64,000 nt of DNA from Shimia isoporae (lineage in GTDB: Bacteria; Pseudomonadota; Alphaproteobacteria; Rhodobacterales; Rhodobacteraceae). Below the pieces are notes generated by a model. It was not told the DNA's origin, ran no database searches, and saw only the letters and a list, made by a program, of their open reading frames with translations. The DNA is taken from NCBI RefSeq assembly GCF_004346865.1, contig NZ_SMGR01000001.1:186001-250000 (forward strand). The letters run 5' to 3'. This document shows positions 63,168 to 64,000 of this stretch, in pieces; position 1 is the stretch's first letter, and the number at the start of each line of letters is the position of its first letter. A program made the position numbers and the translations under genes.

Positions 63168-64000
63168 TTAGTGGCTGTGGCCTTTGTCCCAGTCTTCCTG
63201 CTTGGGCAGGATTTCAAAGGTGTGCTCCGGCGGCGGGCTCGGCAGAGTCCATTCCAGAGTATCGGCGTATTCGTTCCAGTAGTTGTTCTCGGTCACTTTC
63301 GCGCCACGGAACAGCGAGTACAGGATCACGCCGAAGAAGAACACGAAGGATGCGAATGACAGGAACGCGCCATAGGAGCTGATCTTGTTCCAGTAGGCAA
63401 AGGCTTCCGGATAGTCGATGTAACGACGCGGCATGCCCTGACGACCCAGGAAGTGCTGAGGGAAGAAGGTCAGGTTTGCACCGATGAAGAAGGTCCAGAA
63501 GTGCAGCTTGCCCGCCCACTCAGGGTACTGACGACCAGTCATCTTGCCAAAGTAGAAGTAGATACCGGCGAAGATGGCGAAGACTGCGCCCAAGCTCATC
63601 ACATAGTGGAAGTGCGCAACCACGTAATAGGTGTCGTGGTAGTAGCGGTCCACAGAGGCTTGCGACAGAACGATACCGGTCACGCCGCCCATGGTGAAGA
63701 GGAACAGGAAGCCAAATGCCCAGAGCATCGGGGTTTTGAACTCGATAGAGCCGCCCCACATCGTCGCGATCCAAGAGAAGATCTTAACCCCGGTCGGCAC
63801 CGCGATGACCATGGTTGCCAGCATGAAGTAAGACTGCTGCGTCAGGGACATGCCCACAGTGTACATGTGGTGTGCCCAAACGACGAAGCCCAGAGCACCA
63901 ATCGCGATGATCGCCCATACCATCGGCAGGTAGCCGAAGACCGGCTTGCGCGAGAAAGTCGCGATCACGTGGGAGATGATGCCGAAACCCGGCAAAATCA
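63168..64000 (-). CDS. ctaD: Cytochrome c oxidase subunit I, aa3 type (3' part; start outside window)
   Basis: The last ~277 residues of a protein that is usually about 555 long. Visible are the CuB His pair in [10 protein letters not shown], the K-channel Lys in TGVKIFSW, and the two heme ligands in [11 protein letters not shown], all in the expected order. Six membrane segments remain, followed by the cytosolic tail ending EDWDKGHSH. The reading frame is open to the last base of the window. Part of the aerobic terminal oxidase. Confidence 0.97.
   Translation of the reverse strand, partial: ILPGFGIISHVIATFSRKPVFGYLPMVWAIIAIGALGFVVWAHHMYTVGMSLTQQSYFMLATMVIAVPTGVKIFSWIATMWGGSIEFKTPMLWAFGFLFLFTMGGVTGIVLSQASVDRYYHDTYYVVAHFHYVMSLGAVFAIFAGIYFYFGKMTGRQYPEWAGKLHFWTFFIGANLTFFPQHFLGRQGMPRRYIDYPEAFAYWNKISSYGAFLSFASFVFFFGVILYSLFRGAKVTENNYWNEYADTLEWTLPSPPPEHTFEILPKQEDWDKGHSH

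Overview
This 64 kb stretch looks like the chromosome of a marine alphaproteobacterium of the Rhodobacteraceae (Roseobacter group). It is GC-rich and densely packed, with many 4-8 bp gene overlaps and frequent GTG/TTG starts. It carries group-typical neighbours: Hsp20 followed by DUF1150, a DUF1127 gene followed by CCUCCUCCC-type tandem small RNAs, DUF2244 and ctaD at the right end, trxB divergent from an Lrp/AsnC regulator, and a one-chain pyruvate carboxylase. No rRNA, tRNA, CRISPR array, transposase or prophage was seen.

Layout. 1-2.9 kb: the end of a TPR protein, then a lower-GC island with a DUF4375-like and a barstar-like (immunity-type) gene and a 570-base non-coding stretch. 2.9-10.1 kb: rsgA, a tail-collar protein, a chalcone-isomerase-like protein with an MFS carrier, an EamA transporter, a Nudix hydrolase, a secreted lipase, an orphan phnM and a GNAT enzyme. 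10.1-14 kb: purK-purE, a YdcH-type protein, a heat-shock unit (RpoH-type promoter, ROSE-like leader, hsp20, DUF1150) and a homocysteine S-methyltransferase-like gene. 14-22 kb: a large membrane protein with an acidic linker, a MarR-Sat-APS kinase fusion with a palindromic operator candidate, a membrane ferredoxin-cyclase and a P450. 22-27 kb: trxB/lrp, a 45-residue peptide, pgeF-midA-lgt and ubiK. 27-31.6 kb: a three-gene MacB-like export system whose first gene has its ribosome site inside a hairpin. 31.6-37 kb: YbjN, proC-csaA-hydroxyacid dehydrogenase, tdk, and a regulator pair with a LuxR-type protein. 37-49 kb: a KAS III-like enzyme, an MsbA-like ABC transporter, two aminotransferases, a crotonase, DUF1992, valS and two tandem glycosyltransferases. 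49-59 kb: pyc, a secreted rhodanese, an FMN 2-hydroxyacid oxidase, uvrD, a GST and a quinone oxidoreductase. 59-64 kb: the small-RNA array with its DUF1127 gene, an Mrp-type P-loop ATPase, EthD, DUF2244, a methyltransferase and the 3' part of ctaD.

Most of the window is housekeeping. Regulation by RNA and by short DNA elements is the striking theme: four double-hairpin small RNAs exposing anti-Shine-Dalgarno loops, a ROSE-like thermometer, two further hairpins over ribosome sites, two clear palindromic operators, and an approximately 38-bp dispersed repeat (three copies) built from three 11-bp units. The MarR-Sat-APS kinase fusion is the most unusual coding feature.
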